This document shows, piece after piece, positions 1 through 10,622 of a stretch of 64,000 bases of DNA; position 1 is the first letter of the stretch; each line of letters starts with the position of its first letter. The notes under the pieces were generated by a model. It searched no databases. It was not told where the DNA came from and was given only the letters and a program-made list of their open reading frames with translations. The position numbers were made by a program, and so were the translations under genes. This DNA comes from Rhipidocladum racemiflorum (Eukaryota; Streptophyta; Magnoliopsida; Poales; Poaceae), in the NCBI GenBank assembly GCA_036346355.1, contig CM070572.1, forward strand, positions 39,717,944-39,781,943, written 5' to 3'.

Positions 1-640
1 GCAGTAGCGCTGCCCAGAAACCTTATTGCCGCCCGTGCGTGTTCGGCTGCGGCAGCGGTTCGAGATCCCGCTCTCCTTGCCTCGCGGTGCACGCCGAGAG
101 GAAGGTCGGCGAAGAACGAGCAGCACCAAGACGCAACACAGGTCACACTAGATGAACGCGAGTGCCAGAGCAAAAAACTATATCTCAGTCTGGACGTCTC
201 CAGACCTTATAGCCTCGCATCAGTAACGGTCAATAAATTGACCGTTAAGCACCATTATACACTAGTAACTCCCGTCATCAAATTACTGTTTCTATTAGAA
301 ACTGACGCCATTATCATGGCTGTTTCAATTCTCAGTAAATGACTCAGAGAGAAATCAAAATAAAAGGGTTTAAACGTGCCAGGATTTAATCCATCGCGAC
401 GGCGACTCATGACGTCGCAAGTCACAAGTCACGCGGGAAAAATACGCGGTAATTACGAAATCTGGCAGCGTGCGTGTGACTTTAGCCGTGCTCCTCACCC
501 TTCCATATACCTCATTACAAGGCATGGTGAGAGCTCTCCCTTTTAAATTGGTACTCTCCTCTCTCAATTAGCAATATGGTACTATTCTTTATAGCTTTGG
601 CATTAGAGATTAATGGGCCACACTTGCCTTATTTCTAACA
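1..640 (-). repeat. Copia 3' LTR (truncated by window start) with adjacent polypurine tract
   Basis: This stretch matches 10623-11278 nearly base for base over long runs, for example the segment beginning TGCACGCCGAGAGGAAGG. It is the 3' LTR of the minus-strand copia element. On the minus strand it starts TGTTAGAAATAAGG at position 640. Just upstream, 641-656 read on the minus strand gives GGCATTGGTGGAGGAT, a plausible polypurine tract. The copies differ by small indels and base changes, so the insertion is not recent. The other LTR end lies before the window. Confidence 0.85.
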
Positions 641-1108
641 ATCCTCCACCAATGCCGAAGCAGACAAAGACTCAAAAGTTTGATCACTGTGTTGAATCTT
701 CGTTTAATATATCAGTGTTTGATTGTAAGTCCCATACGGGTTGAACTTTCACCTAGAATAATGAGATCCATCCTCCCACAGCTAATGAATGGACTTAGCC
801 TTGAATTCACAGCTTTGTGTGGTTAGATTTCACTCGAAATCTTAACTGATACTAGGCTGCCAAAGAACTTCACCTCAACGGAGCGTTAAATGGTCATGCT
901 CCCTAATCTTCTCATGAGCTTTCTAGAGAATGCCCCTTTCTCGTGAACTGCGACCTCACAGTTAGGCTCAAGTAGGTGTATTCATTTCTATCCTGTAGGC
1001 CGATACCTTTTCCTCTCATTAGGACACTAGAATACATTAAGATTTTAAATCAGCCTTCCATACAGATTAGAGTACTTAGAACATGGGTAGATTTAGTGTA
1101 CTCTCTTG

Positions 1109-1607
1109 TTACAACCACAACTTGTTTTTCCCATTACCTAATTCACGGGATCTCCGATCAAAAGGATGGGTTACAGTTGTGAAGTAACTCATATGGGCCT
1201 CATTCCCATGTCCTTCGACGCAATAGAAATCGCATTTCTTGTTAACCCTTTTGTAAAAGGGTCTCGCGATTTTTCTCGGTTCGTATATAATTGGCGAGAA
1301 TAACTCCGAGCATTTCAATTTTACGGATGATTTAAGCCTACGTTTGACATGTCTGGAGGACTTCATATTATCCTTAGTACTCATAACCTTGATCAACACT
1401 GTTTGGTTATCACAGTACATTAGGATCGCCGGGATTGGTTTCTCAACCAATGGCAAGTCCAACAGAAGCTCTCTTAGCCATTCAGCCTCAAAAGCGGCTG
1501 TGTCTAGTGCTACAAGTTCAGCTTCCATGGTTGACCGCGTCAATATAGTCTGTTTACATGACCTCCATGAAACTGCAGCACCTGCTAGAGTAAACACATA
1601 GCCACTT
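1109..1607 (-). pseudogene. Copia RNase H, 3' fragment of the polyprotein
   Basis: The minus-strand frame reads AAVSWRSCKQTILTRST followed by MEAELVALDTAAFEAEWL, the hallmark of Ty1/copia RNase H with its catalytic acidic residues, then YCDNQTVL further on. It belongs to the same polyprotein as the reverse transcriptase fragments at 6846-8152. The two parts are separated only by the CACTA transposon. If the transposon and one copy of its 3-bp duplication are ignored, the reading frame is continuous across the break. Downstream the frame decays before the 3' LTR. Confidence 0.88.
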
Positions 1608-1930
1608 CACTACTAGAAAAACGATTATCAACGACGGGAGATACGGTCGTTAAAAGTCCACATGTGGTCGCTAAAAGTCATTAACGACCACAAAATTGTG
1701 GTCGTTAGTCGTCGTTAAAGCCTTCGTCGTTAATAGTATTAACAACCACATACAAATTTCCGTCGTTAATTTTTTTAACGACGAGATGGTGTGTCCTCGT
1801 TAATTATGTACTATCAAAAACCACATTTCTAGTATTAACGACCACTCTGTGGTCGTGGCTAGCTAACATTCAGACGGCCACTACTGTAGCATTAACGACC
1901 ACTCTATAGTATTAACGACCACATTATTAG
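1608..1930. repeat. CACTA left terminal inverted repeat and subterminal repeats
   Basis: After the CACTACTAG terminus, short motifs such as GTCGTTAA, ACGACCAC and GTGGTCGTTA recur in both orientations about a dozen times up to about 1925. In En/Spm-type elements such arrays bind the element's TNPA-like protein and define the transposable unit. The same motifs, fewer in number, sit at the right end (6740-6845). Confidence 0.85.
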
Positions 1931-2189
1931 TGTATAAGAATAGTCCCAGCTATATATATACAGTCTTTCGTATGTTTAAGACAACATTTTTTCTGTCAAA
2001 ACATCGAGGTTCTACAGCAATGAATAAAAATCCTTTTTATTGCAATCCAAAAGTACAATCAGAGCACACACGTTCATATCAAATGTTATGGACAACAATT
2101 CAAATGAAATTTGAGCTCTACCTATCTACTAACAGTAATGATGTACATCCATATAATGCAAATAAAAAAAAGAAAAAAATATGCCACAA

Positions 2190-2340
2190 ATACGTCATCG
2201 GCGAAGTCACGCATGTGCTAGTGCAGTAGCTTGGGGAGCACGATCCTCTTCTTGCTCACGACACGAACTGATGATTCCAGGTACTCGATCTTGGCTCTTT
2301 CCATCTCGTTTGAGATGTCTTCTGATGTGTACACTCTCAG
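2190..2340 (-). pseudogene. Captured DUF547-domain protein exon fragment
   Basis: On the minus strand a splice-acceptor-like TTGCAG is followed at 2340 by an open stretch reading RVYTSEDISNEMERAKIEYL and then KRIVLPKLL and MRDFADDV. This matches the conserved DUF547 segment of plant MIP1-type leucine-zipper proteins, in which a VRVYT segment is followed by a PKLL segment and an F-A-K/D motif. The usual segment just upstream, with its ALCSG motif, is not present. An in-frame stop (about 2217-2219) interrupts the piece after PKLLH. It lies inside the CACTA element near its left end and is the most downstream captured fragment on the minus strand. The assignment comes from family memory and was not checked by search. 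Confidence 0.72.
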
Positions 2341-3124
2341 CTGCAATGCAAAGAGTATGTCAGGTCAAGCAACTGAAGAAAGCTGATACTGATCAAGAAG
2401 CCCGTCACATTTTTTGACATGTCAGGTCTAGCATAGTTCTACAAAGAAGGTAATATTTGCTGGAATAACATCTATATTTCTAAACACATAAAGTTTAATT
2501 AGATGGAAAACATTCAATAGCTTGTATTGTGAGGTTGTTCAGCCCATATTATAAAAAAGGTACTCACACACTCAAATAATGGAAGTTAGATAATCTAATG
2601 TCATAGAGAAATTCAGTAACTTAACATCTGTCAAGTTTCAGATGAAATAGAGAGACCTGTGTAATCAGACAATCTAGACTACTGGAAAAGTATGCTGGCA
2701 GAAATGTAGTGAAAACATAAGTTTTTATTTAAAAACATTAATGTCAATGAGAGGTAATGAAGGAAAACAATGGATATGGATAACTGAAGTATGACATAGA
2801 AGTTAGTAGCGTGTAGACATGCTTACTTGTATAGTTGCCTTTCCTTGCTCCTTCAAAATATAGTAAGAAACAATGACTTCTTTAACATGCACAAAAGTTT
2901 ACGATATGTCAGTGGCATATACAGTACAAGTAATACATAGCAAAGAGAAGTCTTTAGTGGTTACATACTTCTTCGGATCACATCATCGCATGCGTAGTGT
3001 TCCTTTCTCACTATCAAGTCGCTTATCATACATTGATTTTGTAATCAAATTTTGGTAAGTTACCATATTAGCCTGAAATCTGTTTGACAAGAGACCCATT
3101 TATCTTATACAAGTATAGTATCGT

Positions 3125-4258
3125 GAAATAGGCCATGTCCGCCACAAAGCTTTCGACATTCTTCAATTGCATCCTACAAAACAGATATAGCCTATCGTTA
3201 TTACATTGTGAAATGCATTTATATTATATAAACCGACTAGACCGTCGGACCAAGCAAGTGAAACCCCAAGTCTAAGCTGTTATTGAGCGATTCAACCAAA
3301 ATTTAGTCTGCTCCAATGAAGTTTCGTGAATACAAGTAAATTGACAAGATCTCATAACAAAATGGAAGCGAGGGATTTTCGAGATCGACTACGGATGACA
3401 TGTTATAAACGATTGCATAATAAACATGACATGATGAAAGCGGAATGCTCCATTTGTACAATCAAGATATCCTGTAAACAAGTATAATCTGTTAAAAGCA
3501 TTACTTGAATTATATCTTTATACGTCTGATGTTGCAGATGTTGTCACAAATTTTCACCCAGAAGATGCATGAGCCTCTTGCGGTGTTGAGAAATCCTTAG
3601 CTTCCGGTTTATGTGTGACATCCATGTATAGCCACTTCAGGCACTCACCTACAAATCTAAAGGCGTAAGCTGAAGCCAGCAAAGGAAAGAGCCTGCTCTG
3701 TTGAGTCTTGTATTGAGGACCTGTAACCAGTTTAAATCCATTAATCACTTGTTGGAACTGAAAAGTTGCATTACTTGCTATTATGTTTCTTTGCACGTGG
3801 TGATTCAACTGTTAGTTGGGTAGAGTAATAGATTGTTTCAGAAAATGTTCTTTTTCCAAGAACACGCAAGAGGATACATGTCATGCCACAGAAAATATCT
3901 TAAGATCTTAACTGGAAAAACAATGAACAGCAATAGTACCTGAGTCTCAGGGCCACCAACTTGAGGGCCGAACTGCTTTCGGATAGCACTATACCTTACA
4001 GCAATGCAAACAGCTACGGGACAACACCTTAGAAGCATCTGAAACAATTGATTGACGAACAAAAACCATTGTCCCATAAACTGAAGTAAGGGCCCACTGA
4101 AACATGGATGTACATCAGTCGTGAAGTAAGAGCCCACTTAAAAGACACATTAAAATGCAAAAGACTCTACCATGCATGCCGTAGTCCTTTCCTTCAGTTA
4201 TCTGACGAGCATACACGACTGCATGAGTGGAAGCTTTTCCCAAGCCACCGGGCCACCA
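3125..4258 (-). pseudogene. ACX: Captured acyl-CoA oxidase gene fragment (four exons with introns)
   Basis: Four minus-strand exon pieces lie in gene order. Exon 4258-4171 reads WWPGGLGKASTHAVVYAR. Exon 4038-3940 contains CIAVRYSAIRKQFG. Exon about 3720-3524 contains RLFPLLASAYAFRFVGE. Exon 3173 to about 3125 reads IEECRKLCGGHG. These are hallmark segments of plant peroxisomal acyl-CoA oxidase (ACX1 type), a flavoenzyme of fatty-acid beta-oxidation. GT/AG-type borders are still visible (acceptors at 4259, 4039 and 3174; donors at 4170, 3939 and 3523), so genomic DNA was captured, not a cDNA. It is broken: one extra base shifts the frame early in the second piece, a missing base shifts it at the start of the third, and a stop follows EAHASSG. 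The exon normally between the first two pieces is absent. It is enclosed in the CACTA element. Confidence 0.9.
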
Positions 4259-4699
4259 CTACACATGGGAACAAATTATTAACCATGTAAAAAGCTCTTG
4301 AAGAAATTTCAAATTGCTAGAGAAATATATATAAAAAACAATGTTTTAAAACAAACAAACAAACAAAAGCAGAAGTAGATTTGCTTGCCTAGTTGTCTGT
4401 ACACATGAGCCAAACATATTCTGTAATGGATGGGTTGCAACTATCTTCATCATAAAAAAAATTAACATCATAATGAATGTACAATTGGCAACAACCTGCA
4501 GCATTCATAATTAAAAGCAATCAGAAAAGGTTACTTGACATTTTTTTGGAAAAGATGGAACATAAAAACCAAGATTTGGTGGGCTTGCTAATTTATTGAA
4601 AAACAAAAATTCAAATGGAGCAAAACATGGAAGTTCAAGCGAGTGTCCTAAAGTTAAAGACATGAACCTTTGCAAGCGGCGTGTGAGACTACCCTGGTT

Positions 4700-5011
4700 C
4701 AAGCAAAGAAGTGTCCAAACATGGAAGTTCAAGCGGCAGAGTATCAACAATTATGCGAAGGTTGCAAGAGAGCTACCAGCCTTTCTCTCTTCCATCTCGA
4801 GGCTCACCGTCCATGACAAGAATGAGACATCTTTACCCATCTTGAATTTATATATGAAAACAATCCATCCTTTAGTAGTAAATCAATTCCATGGTGCTAA
4901 CAATGGAAAATGAGAGTTACCTATGATTCCGTTGCAGGAGTACCATCTTCATACTCAACAGCTCCAACAATAAGCATTTTGGGCATGGCTATGGCACCAC
5001 CAGGGAAGTGT
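4700..5011 (-). pseudogene. CYC1: Captured cytochrome c1 gene fragment (two exons)
   Basis: The minus-strand segment 5011-4921 reads FPGGAIAMPKML, then GAVEYEDGTPATE, and is followed directly by a donor-like GTAACT. The segment 4841 to about 4759 reads GKDVSFLSW and EMEERK. Both are highly conserved parts of the C-terminal half of mitochondrial cytochrome c1, the haem-bearing subunit of the bc1 complex. In the functional protein they lie side by side before the membrane anchor. A stop codon ends the first piece and a codon is lost in the second. Further left the sequence decays, and CATGGAAGTTCAAGCG occurs twice, about 94 bp apart. It sits upstream (minus-strand sense) of the acyl-CoA oxidase pieces. 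Confidence 0.85.
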
Positions 5012-5339
5012 CACAACATTGTAAGATCCTTCACGTTACCAGACCAAATTTTGGAACTTGAATAGACCAAAGATTAGTCGTAATATTTTTTTTTGAAGAA
5101 ACAAATCGTTGCAAATTCCACTATTATCAAACCAGTTAAGGCATAATGCACCTTAAGTGCAGGTATGAATCTTATGAAATATTTATACACAAAGAATTTT
5201 ATGAAATCACATAAAAGTAACAAATATGTTTTCTCAATAGCTAGCACGTGCAGGTGCATTGGTTGATGACTAGTATTGTATAAGTACATGTTACAAGGCC
5301 AAGTCTTGTTGACTTTATATTTTCTAAAGCGACGTCAAT

Positions 5340-6150
5340 AGAACTGATATTTGAATGCAGAACAAGTTTAAAACAGCAAGGGAGAAACAAAAAGGATGAC
5401 CAAATTTATTGGAAAGAACTAGACACTAAGATTCTCATAAGTTGTTATAGTATGCTCAATTATAAATCCACATCACACAATAACGTGCAGCTAATTAATA
5501 TTAATACTGATTTGTGTTTGAGTATTAGCCTATGTAGAGAAGAAATCTTGAGTCCCATTCACATCATTTCGTGCATCCTGGCTCGCATATTTTTCACAAA
5601 GTGCAAGACCTATAAAAAAAATATTTTAGTTAGCTATTGACTATTACATATTACGTATTATTACTAGATTCTTTCTGCTCGTTTTGCCAATTTTGATATG
5701 CCAAGATGGTATCATCCCTTGATGTCATAGTAGAGCCTTTCACCACTTATTTTGTTAATTAAAGAGATTATGCACTAAAGCTAGCGATAACCAAAGCATA
5801 TCCAAAACTAACTCTACACTTCTACAAGAGTGTGTTGTACCTTTAATCTTGCTAGTGGCCTGAGCTTTCTTATGAATCAGTAGCTCCAATGACAAACTGA
5901 AAACATATTCAAGCTAAATATAAGACTAGATGAGATACATGCAAAGTCATTAAATAACATTTCAAGATTAAAAATAAGTAACATAGATAAAGGAAATATA
6001 TTATATGCAATGTGCGCTTATAATGTTGCCATATCTATCAACATTACCATAATATAACACGTAGTAACATGCAGAAACTGTCTCTTTTATTTGTACAAAA
6101 ACTAATTGGAAAGAATTTAGACAAAAAGGAAGTCATTATCATCAAAGTCT
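5340..6150. other. CACTA interior without recognised genes
   Basis: This AT-rich interior lies between the cytochrome c1 fragment and the transposase scrap. Two short minus-strand stretches have exon-like borders (about 5835-5895 and 5530-5610), but neither matches a family I recognise. They could be further captured exons or TNP2 intron sequence. Confidence 0.4.
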
Positions 6151-6157
6151 TCGTCTA

Positions 6158-6345
6158 CTAAATGTGGAACATGTCCAAAGATTTATATATATGCATTGTC
6201 GTGATCATCGAATCAACATCGAGTAGAGTAGTATCAACATCGATAATCCCATATTGATCCTTCGTATAGCCTCTACTTTGATTTCTATTTGGAGGAGGCA
6301 CATCAAACCGATCACATTGAAATAGCATTACCTCCTTATCCAGGA
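6158..6345 (-). pseudogene. TNP2-like transposase fragment (DUF4216 region)
   Basis: The minus-strand frame reads EVMLFQCDRFDVPPP and, a few residues on, KDQYGIIDVDTT. This resembles the DUF4216 domain near the C-terminus of CACTA TNP2 transposases, where a V-L-F-K-C-x-W-F-D motif precedes K-D-x-Y-G-I. The catalytic region is missing, so the element could move only with help from another copy. The captured host exons lie immediately downstream on the same strand, an arrangement that could give read-through fusion transcripts. Confidence 0.7.
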
Positions 6346-6379
6346 AAAATCTAGACATTATTTTCTTGATCACACCTTA

Positions 6380-6640
6380 CCAATCAACGGCGGGGCGGCA
6401 CGGGCGGGGCGGCGCCAAGCGGCGGCGGGCGGCTAGTCAAGCGTGGGGTGGCGCCAGAGCGCAGGGGTGGGCGTCGGAGCGAGGGTCGGCGCCGGAGCAC
6501 AGGGCGAAGCGGCGTCGGGAGCGAGGGCTCGATCTGGCCCCGGGCGCCGGGCGCTGAGCGAGGCGGGCGGCGTCAGCGAGGATCGAGTTATCGCTAGAAG
6601 TCGCTAGGGTTGCGCCTGGGCCGAATAAATCGATGAGAGC
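6380..6640. other. GC-rich block inside the CACTA right end
   Basis: This block of about 260 bp is strongly enriched in GGCGG and GCGGGC runs and contrasts sharply with the AT-rich interior. It sits just upstream (minus-strand sense) of the transposase scrap and may be the element's promoter or leader region, or another captured GC-rich first exon. No protein family is recognisable in any frame. Confidence 0.45.
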
Positions 6641-6845
6641 CAGGAGTTTGCGCCAAACCCCCACTTGTTTGAGCCAAAAAAAAAATCAGTGCTCGGGATT
6701 TTTCTACACCATCCTAACGAGGGGAAAAATAGTGGTAGTTATCTACCTATTTTTCTGGAAGGGCCAATCGACAAAATCGATTAACGACCAAAATTTTCTC
6801 GTGGTTGTTATTTATTGGTCGTTAATACTCTTAATTCTAGTAGTG

Positions 6846-8152
6846 CTTGTAGCTTTGATCTCATCTGCATCAGAGATCCAATTTGAATCACTATACCCTT
6901 CTAATACCGGAGGGTATCCAGTATAGTGAATTCCATAAGATGTAGTACCTCTCAGATAGCGCAACACTCTCTCAAGAGCCTCCCAATGATCATCTTCCGG
7001 ATTCGATGTAAACCGGCTTAATTTGCTCACAGCAAATGAGATGTCAGGTCTCGTTGCACCAGATAAATACATAAGGGACCCTATTATTTGTGAATATTTT
7101 AATTGATCTTTCCCTAATCCATTATTTTTGCGAAGTTTTACACTTGCATCATAAGGAGTTGGAGCTACTTTGCAATTCTCAAAACCGAAGCGGCTCAATA
7201 ATTTTTCTCTCGCATAATGGGGTGACTCAAAGTAATCCCATTCTCTCAGTTCTGATCAATTTAATATTTAGAATTACATCTGCCTCACCCATGTCTTTCA
7301 TATCAAAACAACTAGATAAGAAAGACTTGACCTCACAATGATAGCGATGTTGGTCCCAAATATAAGTATGTCATCAACATACAAACACAAGATTACTCCT
7401 TGACCCCCACCATAGCGATAATAAACACATTTATCCGCCTCATTCACAAAGAAACCAGCAGATGTCAAAGTTTTATCAAACTTTTCGTGCCATTGTTTAG
7501 GTGCTTGCTTTAAGCCATACAAGGATTTTAATAATTTGCACACTTTATTTTCCTGTCCGATGTCGCATAACCATTTGGTTGCTCCATATAGATTTCTTCC
7601 TCCAACTCTCCATTAAGGAAAGCTGTCTTTACATCCATTTGATGGATGTGTAGACCATAAGAAGTCGCTAATGCAATGAGCACTCTAATGGTAGTTAATC
7701 CGCAACAGGAGAATAAGTATCAAAAAAATCCTCTACATCTTTCATCGTATAACCCTTTGATACAAGCCTTGCATTATACTTATCAACAGTACCATCAGGC
7801 CTCATTTTCTTTTAAAGATCCACTTACATCCAACTGGTTTACATCCAAAGAGGAAGTTCGATGATCTCCCATGTTCCATTACCCATGATGGAATCCATCT
7901 CATTGCGACGACTTCTTTCCAATACTCTGCATCAGGTGATGCATAAGCCTCTGAAAGAGTTTTTGGCACATCATCCACAAGATATACAATAAAGTCATCA
8001 CCAAAGGTTTTCTCAACCCTTTGTCTTTTGCTCCTGCGAGGAGCCTCATTTGTGACAATATTGTTATCCTTCTCAGGGACATCACAAGTCGGGTTCAACA
8101 ATATTTGGTGACTCAGAAGTAGATGGAAGATCAGAAGTTTTAGAATTTTCAT
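6846..8152 (-). pseudogene. Copia reverse transcriptase, broken by frameshifts
   Basis: Three overlapping minus-strand frames each keep part of the Ty1/copia reverse transcriptase. Positions about 8152-7802 cover the linker (DAEYWKEVVAM) and CKPVGCKWIFKRK. Positions 7543-7298 hold SLYGLKQAPKQWHEKF and the catalytic LYVDDILIFG. Positions 7198-6846 hold IGSLMYLSGATRPDISFAV and the segment leading into RNase H (YSDSNW). At least two frameshifts separate them, so no full-length enzyme can be made. The frame runs into the CACTA insertion at 6845 and resumes at 1607. Confidence 0.9.
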
Positions 8153-10328
8153 TAAAGACTGATGCTCTCATTGGATAAATATTCTCAAAGAAAGAAGCAT
8201 CTCTTGATTCCATTATTGTGTTAGCAATAATCTCAGGGGAATCTGATTTTACTACTAAAAATCTATAGGCCGTACTGTTATGTGCATATCCCAGAAAAAT
8301 GCAATCGACTGTTTTAGGTCCAAGCTTTCTCTTTTTCTGCAATGGTATATTGACCTTAGCCAAACAGCCCCACGTTCGCAGAAAATTGATATTTGGTTTT
8401 CTCCCCTTCCATCCCTCATACGGAGTAATCTCACTTCTTTTAGTAATTACTCTGTTGAGGACAAAGGTTGTCGTTAAGATAGCTTCCCCCCACCATGACT
8501 TAGGCATACCAGCACTCTCTAACATGGCATTCACCAAGTCTGTTAGTGTCCGGTTTTTCCTCTCAGCCACCCCATTAGATTGAGGCGAGTATGGTGGTGT
8601 CACTTCATGGATTATACCATGCTCAGCACAATATTGGGAGAATTCCTGAGAGATATACTCTCCTCCACGGTCAGACCTTAACCTTTTAATTTTCTTTTCT
8701 AGTTGGTTCTCAACCTCGACTTTATAGATTTTGAAGTAGTTTAAAACTTCATCCTTTGTTTTCAGCAAATACACATAACAATAACGTGTTGCATCGTCTA
8801 TAAAAGTTAGAAAATATCTTTTGCCTCCTTTTGTCAACAATCCATTCATCTCACATAAATCAGAATGGATGAGATCTAGTGGTGCCAAATTCTTTTCTTC
8901 CTCTAACCCCTTAAATGGTTTCCGAGGTTGTTTTGCTTGCACGCAAGATTGGCACTTTGATTCTTTGACAATATCACATTTTGGAATTATTTCAAATCTG
9001 GACATTCGAGCAATGGTATCATAACCAATATGACATAAACGAGAATGCCAAAGATTGGATTCACAATTATTAACTTGAGTAGCAACATTTAAATTTAAAC
9101 AAGACTCCAGTACACTTAAGCGGAATAGGCCTCCGCTTTCATAACCTTTTCCAATAAAGTTTCCAAACTTGGACATTACAACTTTATTAGACTCAAATAC
9201 TAGCTTATAGCCATCTCGACATAATAGGGAACCGCTAACAAGATTCTTATTTATTGTTGGCACATGCTGCACGTTTCTCAAGCGGACAGTCTTCCCTGAA
9301 GTGAGCTTCAGTTCTACCGTACCAACACCACGCACAAAAGCATGCGACCCGTTCCCCATTAGGACGGAGGAAGCCCCTGCTGCCTGGTAAGAAGAAAATA
9401 GAGATATATCAGAACATACGTGAACATTTGCACCAGTATCAACCCACCAATCAGTGGATTGACATGCTGAAAAAACAACAGGAGAATTACCATACCCTCC
9501 TGAAGTAGTTCCCTCACTTATGGTCACGTTGGCAATTTTCTTGCCTTGCTCATTTGGCCTGTTTTTGCGGAAACGACAGTCTTTAGCCATGTGACCATCT
9601 TTTCCGCACACATAACAGGTAATGTTCTTCATATTTTTCTTCTCAAACTTCTTCTTGAAGCTAATATTCTTGTTTGGTTTTAAGCCTTTGTTGTTGCTGC
9701 TGCCACCCTTCTTCTCAATCACATTTGCGTTGTTTGTTTCCTGAGAAGAAGTTTTTGGTGCATCTTTGGCTCTGGCTTTTTCTTCCACGTCGAGGGCTGC
9801 AATGAGATCTTCAATTGAAATCTCTTCCCTCTTGTGTTTTAGACCAGTGGCAAAATTCCTCCAAGATGAGGGAAGTTTAGCCACAATGCCCGCAGCCACG
9901 AATTTTGCAGGTAAAGCACATCCCAAATGTGCGATCTCGCCCACTAGTAGCTGAAAGTCATGCGCTTGAGCAACAATCGATTTAGACTCATCCATGGTAA
10001 AATCGAATAGTTGCTCGCATGTATACAACCAAATGACCCGACCTCGGCCGTGATATTTTTGTTCAAGAGCCAACCACAACTCAGTGGCAGATGTGTAATT
10101 CATATACACATCGTATAACTGATCTGCCAAGATGGTCAGAATGCAGCCCAATGCGGTGTTATTCGCATTCTCAAACTGCGCATTCTCCTCATCCGTAAGC
10201 GGGTATTGAGGGAAAATCACCCACCACATACCCAGAGACATGAGCCAAAACTTGGCTCTAGTCTGCCACCTACGGAAGTTCTGACCATTGAACCTCTCAG
10301 GTTTCATGGCATCACTTGCACCAGCCAT
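8082..10328 (-). CDS. Copia Gag-protease-integrase polyprotein, 5' part
   Basis: A 749-codon open frame starts at ATG 10328 (MAGASDAMKPERFNGQ). I prefer this start over the longer frame that opens inside the LTR because copia Gag typically begins just before the RFNGxNFxxW segment. Domains follow in order: copia-type Gag; a CCHC zinc knuckle CYVCGKDGHMAKDC (about residues 245-260); the protease active site WWVDTGANVHVC; a pre-integrase zinc segment beginning LWHSRLCHIG; and an integrase core whose first Asp lies near LIHSDLCEMNG and whose later part reads YSPQSNGVAERKNRT. It is open throughout, but the frame is lost just after the integrase, so it is only the 5' part of a dead polyprotein. 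Confidence 0.9.
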   Translation of the reverse strand: MAGASDAMKPERFNGQNFRRWQTRAKFWLMSLGMWWVIFPQYPLTDEENAQFENANNTALGCILTILADQLYDVYMNYTSATELWLALEQKYHGRGRVIWLYTCEQLFDFTMDESKSIVAQAHDFQLLVGEIAHLGCALPAKFVAAGIVAKLPSSWRNFATGLKHKREEISIEDLIAALDVEEKARAKDAPKTSSQETNNANVIEKKGGSSNNKGLKPNKNISFKKKFEKKNMKNITCYVCGKDGHMAKDCRFRKNRPNEQGKKIANVTISEGTTSGGYGNSPVVFSACQSTDWWVDTGANVHVCSDISLFSSYQAAGASSVLMGNGSHAFVRGVGTVELKLTSGKTVRLRNVQHVPTINKNLVSGSLLCRDGYKLVFESNKVVMSKFGNFIGKGYESGGLFRLSVLESCLNLNVATQVNNCESNLWHSRLCHIGYDTIARMSRFEIIPKCDIVKESKCQSCVQAKQPRKPFKGLEEEKNLAPLDLIHSDLCEMNGLLTKGGKRYFLTFIDDATRYCYVYLLKTKDEVLNYFKIYKVEVENQLEKKIKRLRSDRGGEYISQEFSQYCAEHGIIHEVTPPYSPQSNGVAERKNRTLTDLVNAMLESAGMPKSWWGEAILTTTFVLNRVITKRSEITPYEGWKGRKPNINFLRTWGCLAKVNIPLQKKRKLGPKTVDCIFLGYAHNSTAYRFLVVKSDSPEIIANTIMESRDASFFENIYPMRASVFNENSKTSDLPSTSESPNIVEPDL

Positions 10329-10622
10329 TGCTGAATCACAATCACACAAATAATACCAATAAGGTTTCTGGATTGTTGAATATCTAGGTATTATTTTAAT
10401 TTCAGATTTGAATATGAACCATAATTCCAAAATCATAAAAAATAACAGGCTAGACAAAAGAAACCACATGTCTCTGAAAAGTAGATCTAGAAACGTTGTG
10501 CACGAGATGAACAAAGGGGAAAATACGAGAATTCTTACGATGGGCTTGATGATGAAAAAGATGCAAAGGTCAGAGAGACCGTAGTAGAGGAAGTAGTCGA
10601 CGCAGAGGAAGCTCAAGCGGTC

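Larger units (their letters stand above)
1608..6845 (-). mobile_element. CACTA (En/Spm) DNA transposon carrying host gene fragments
   Basis: The left end begins CACTACTAGAAAAACG at 1608. The right end finishes AATTCTAGTAGTG at 6845, so the ends are inverted repeats with the CACTA signature. The flanking trinucleotide is CTT on both sides (1605-1607 and 6846-6848), the 3-bp duplication expected of this superfamily. Subterminal repeats of the type GTCGTTAA/TTAACGAC fill about 1620-1930 and reappear near 6740-6845. Inside, only a scrap of TNP2 transposase remains. Most of the body is exon-intron pieces of host genes, all on the minus strand. It is therefore a non-autonomous, gene-capturing (Pack-CACTA type) element nested in the copia RNase H. 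Confidence 0.93.

Noticed and set aside
10330..10622. Search for a copia primer binding site
   Set aside because: Only TTGGTATTATTTG on the minus strand, near 10355, faintly resembles the tRNA-Met site. The match is too short to claim.
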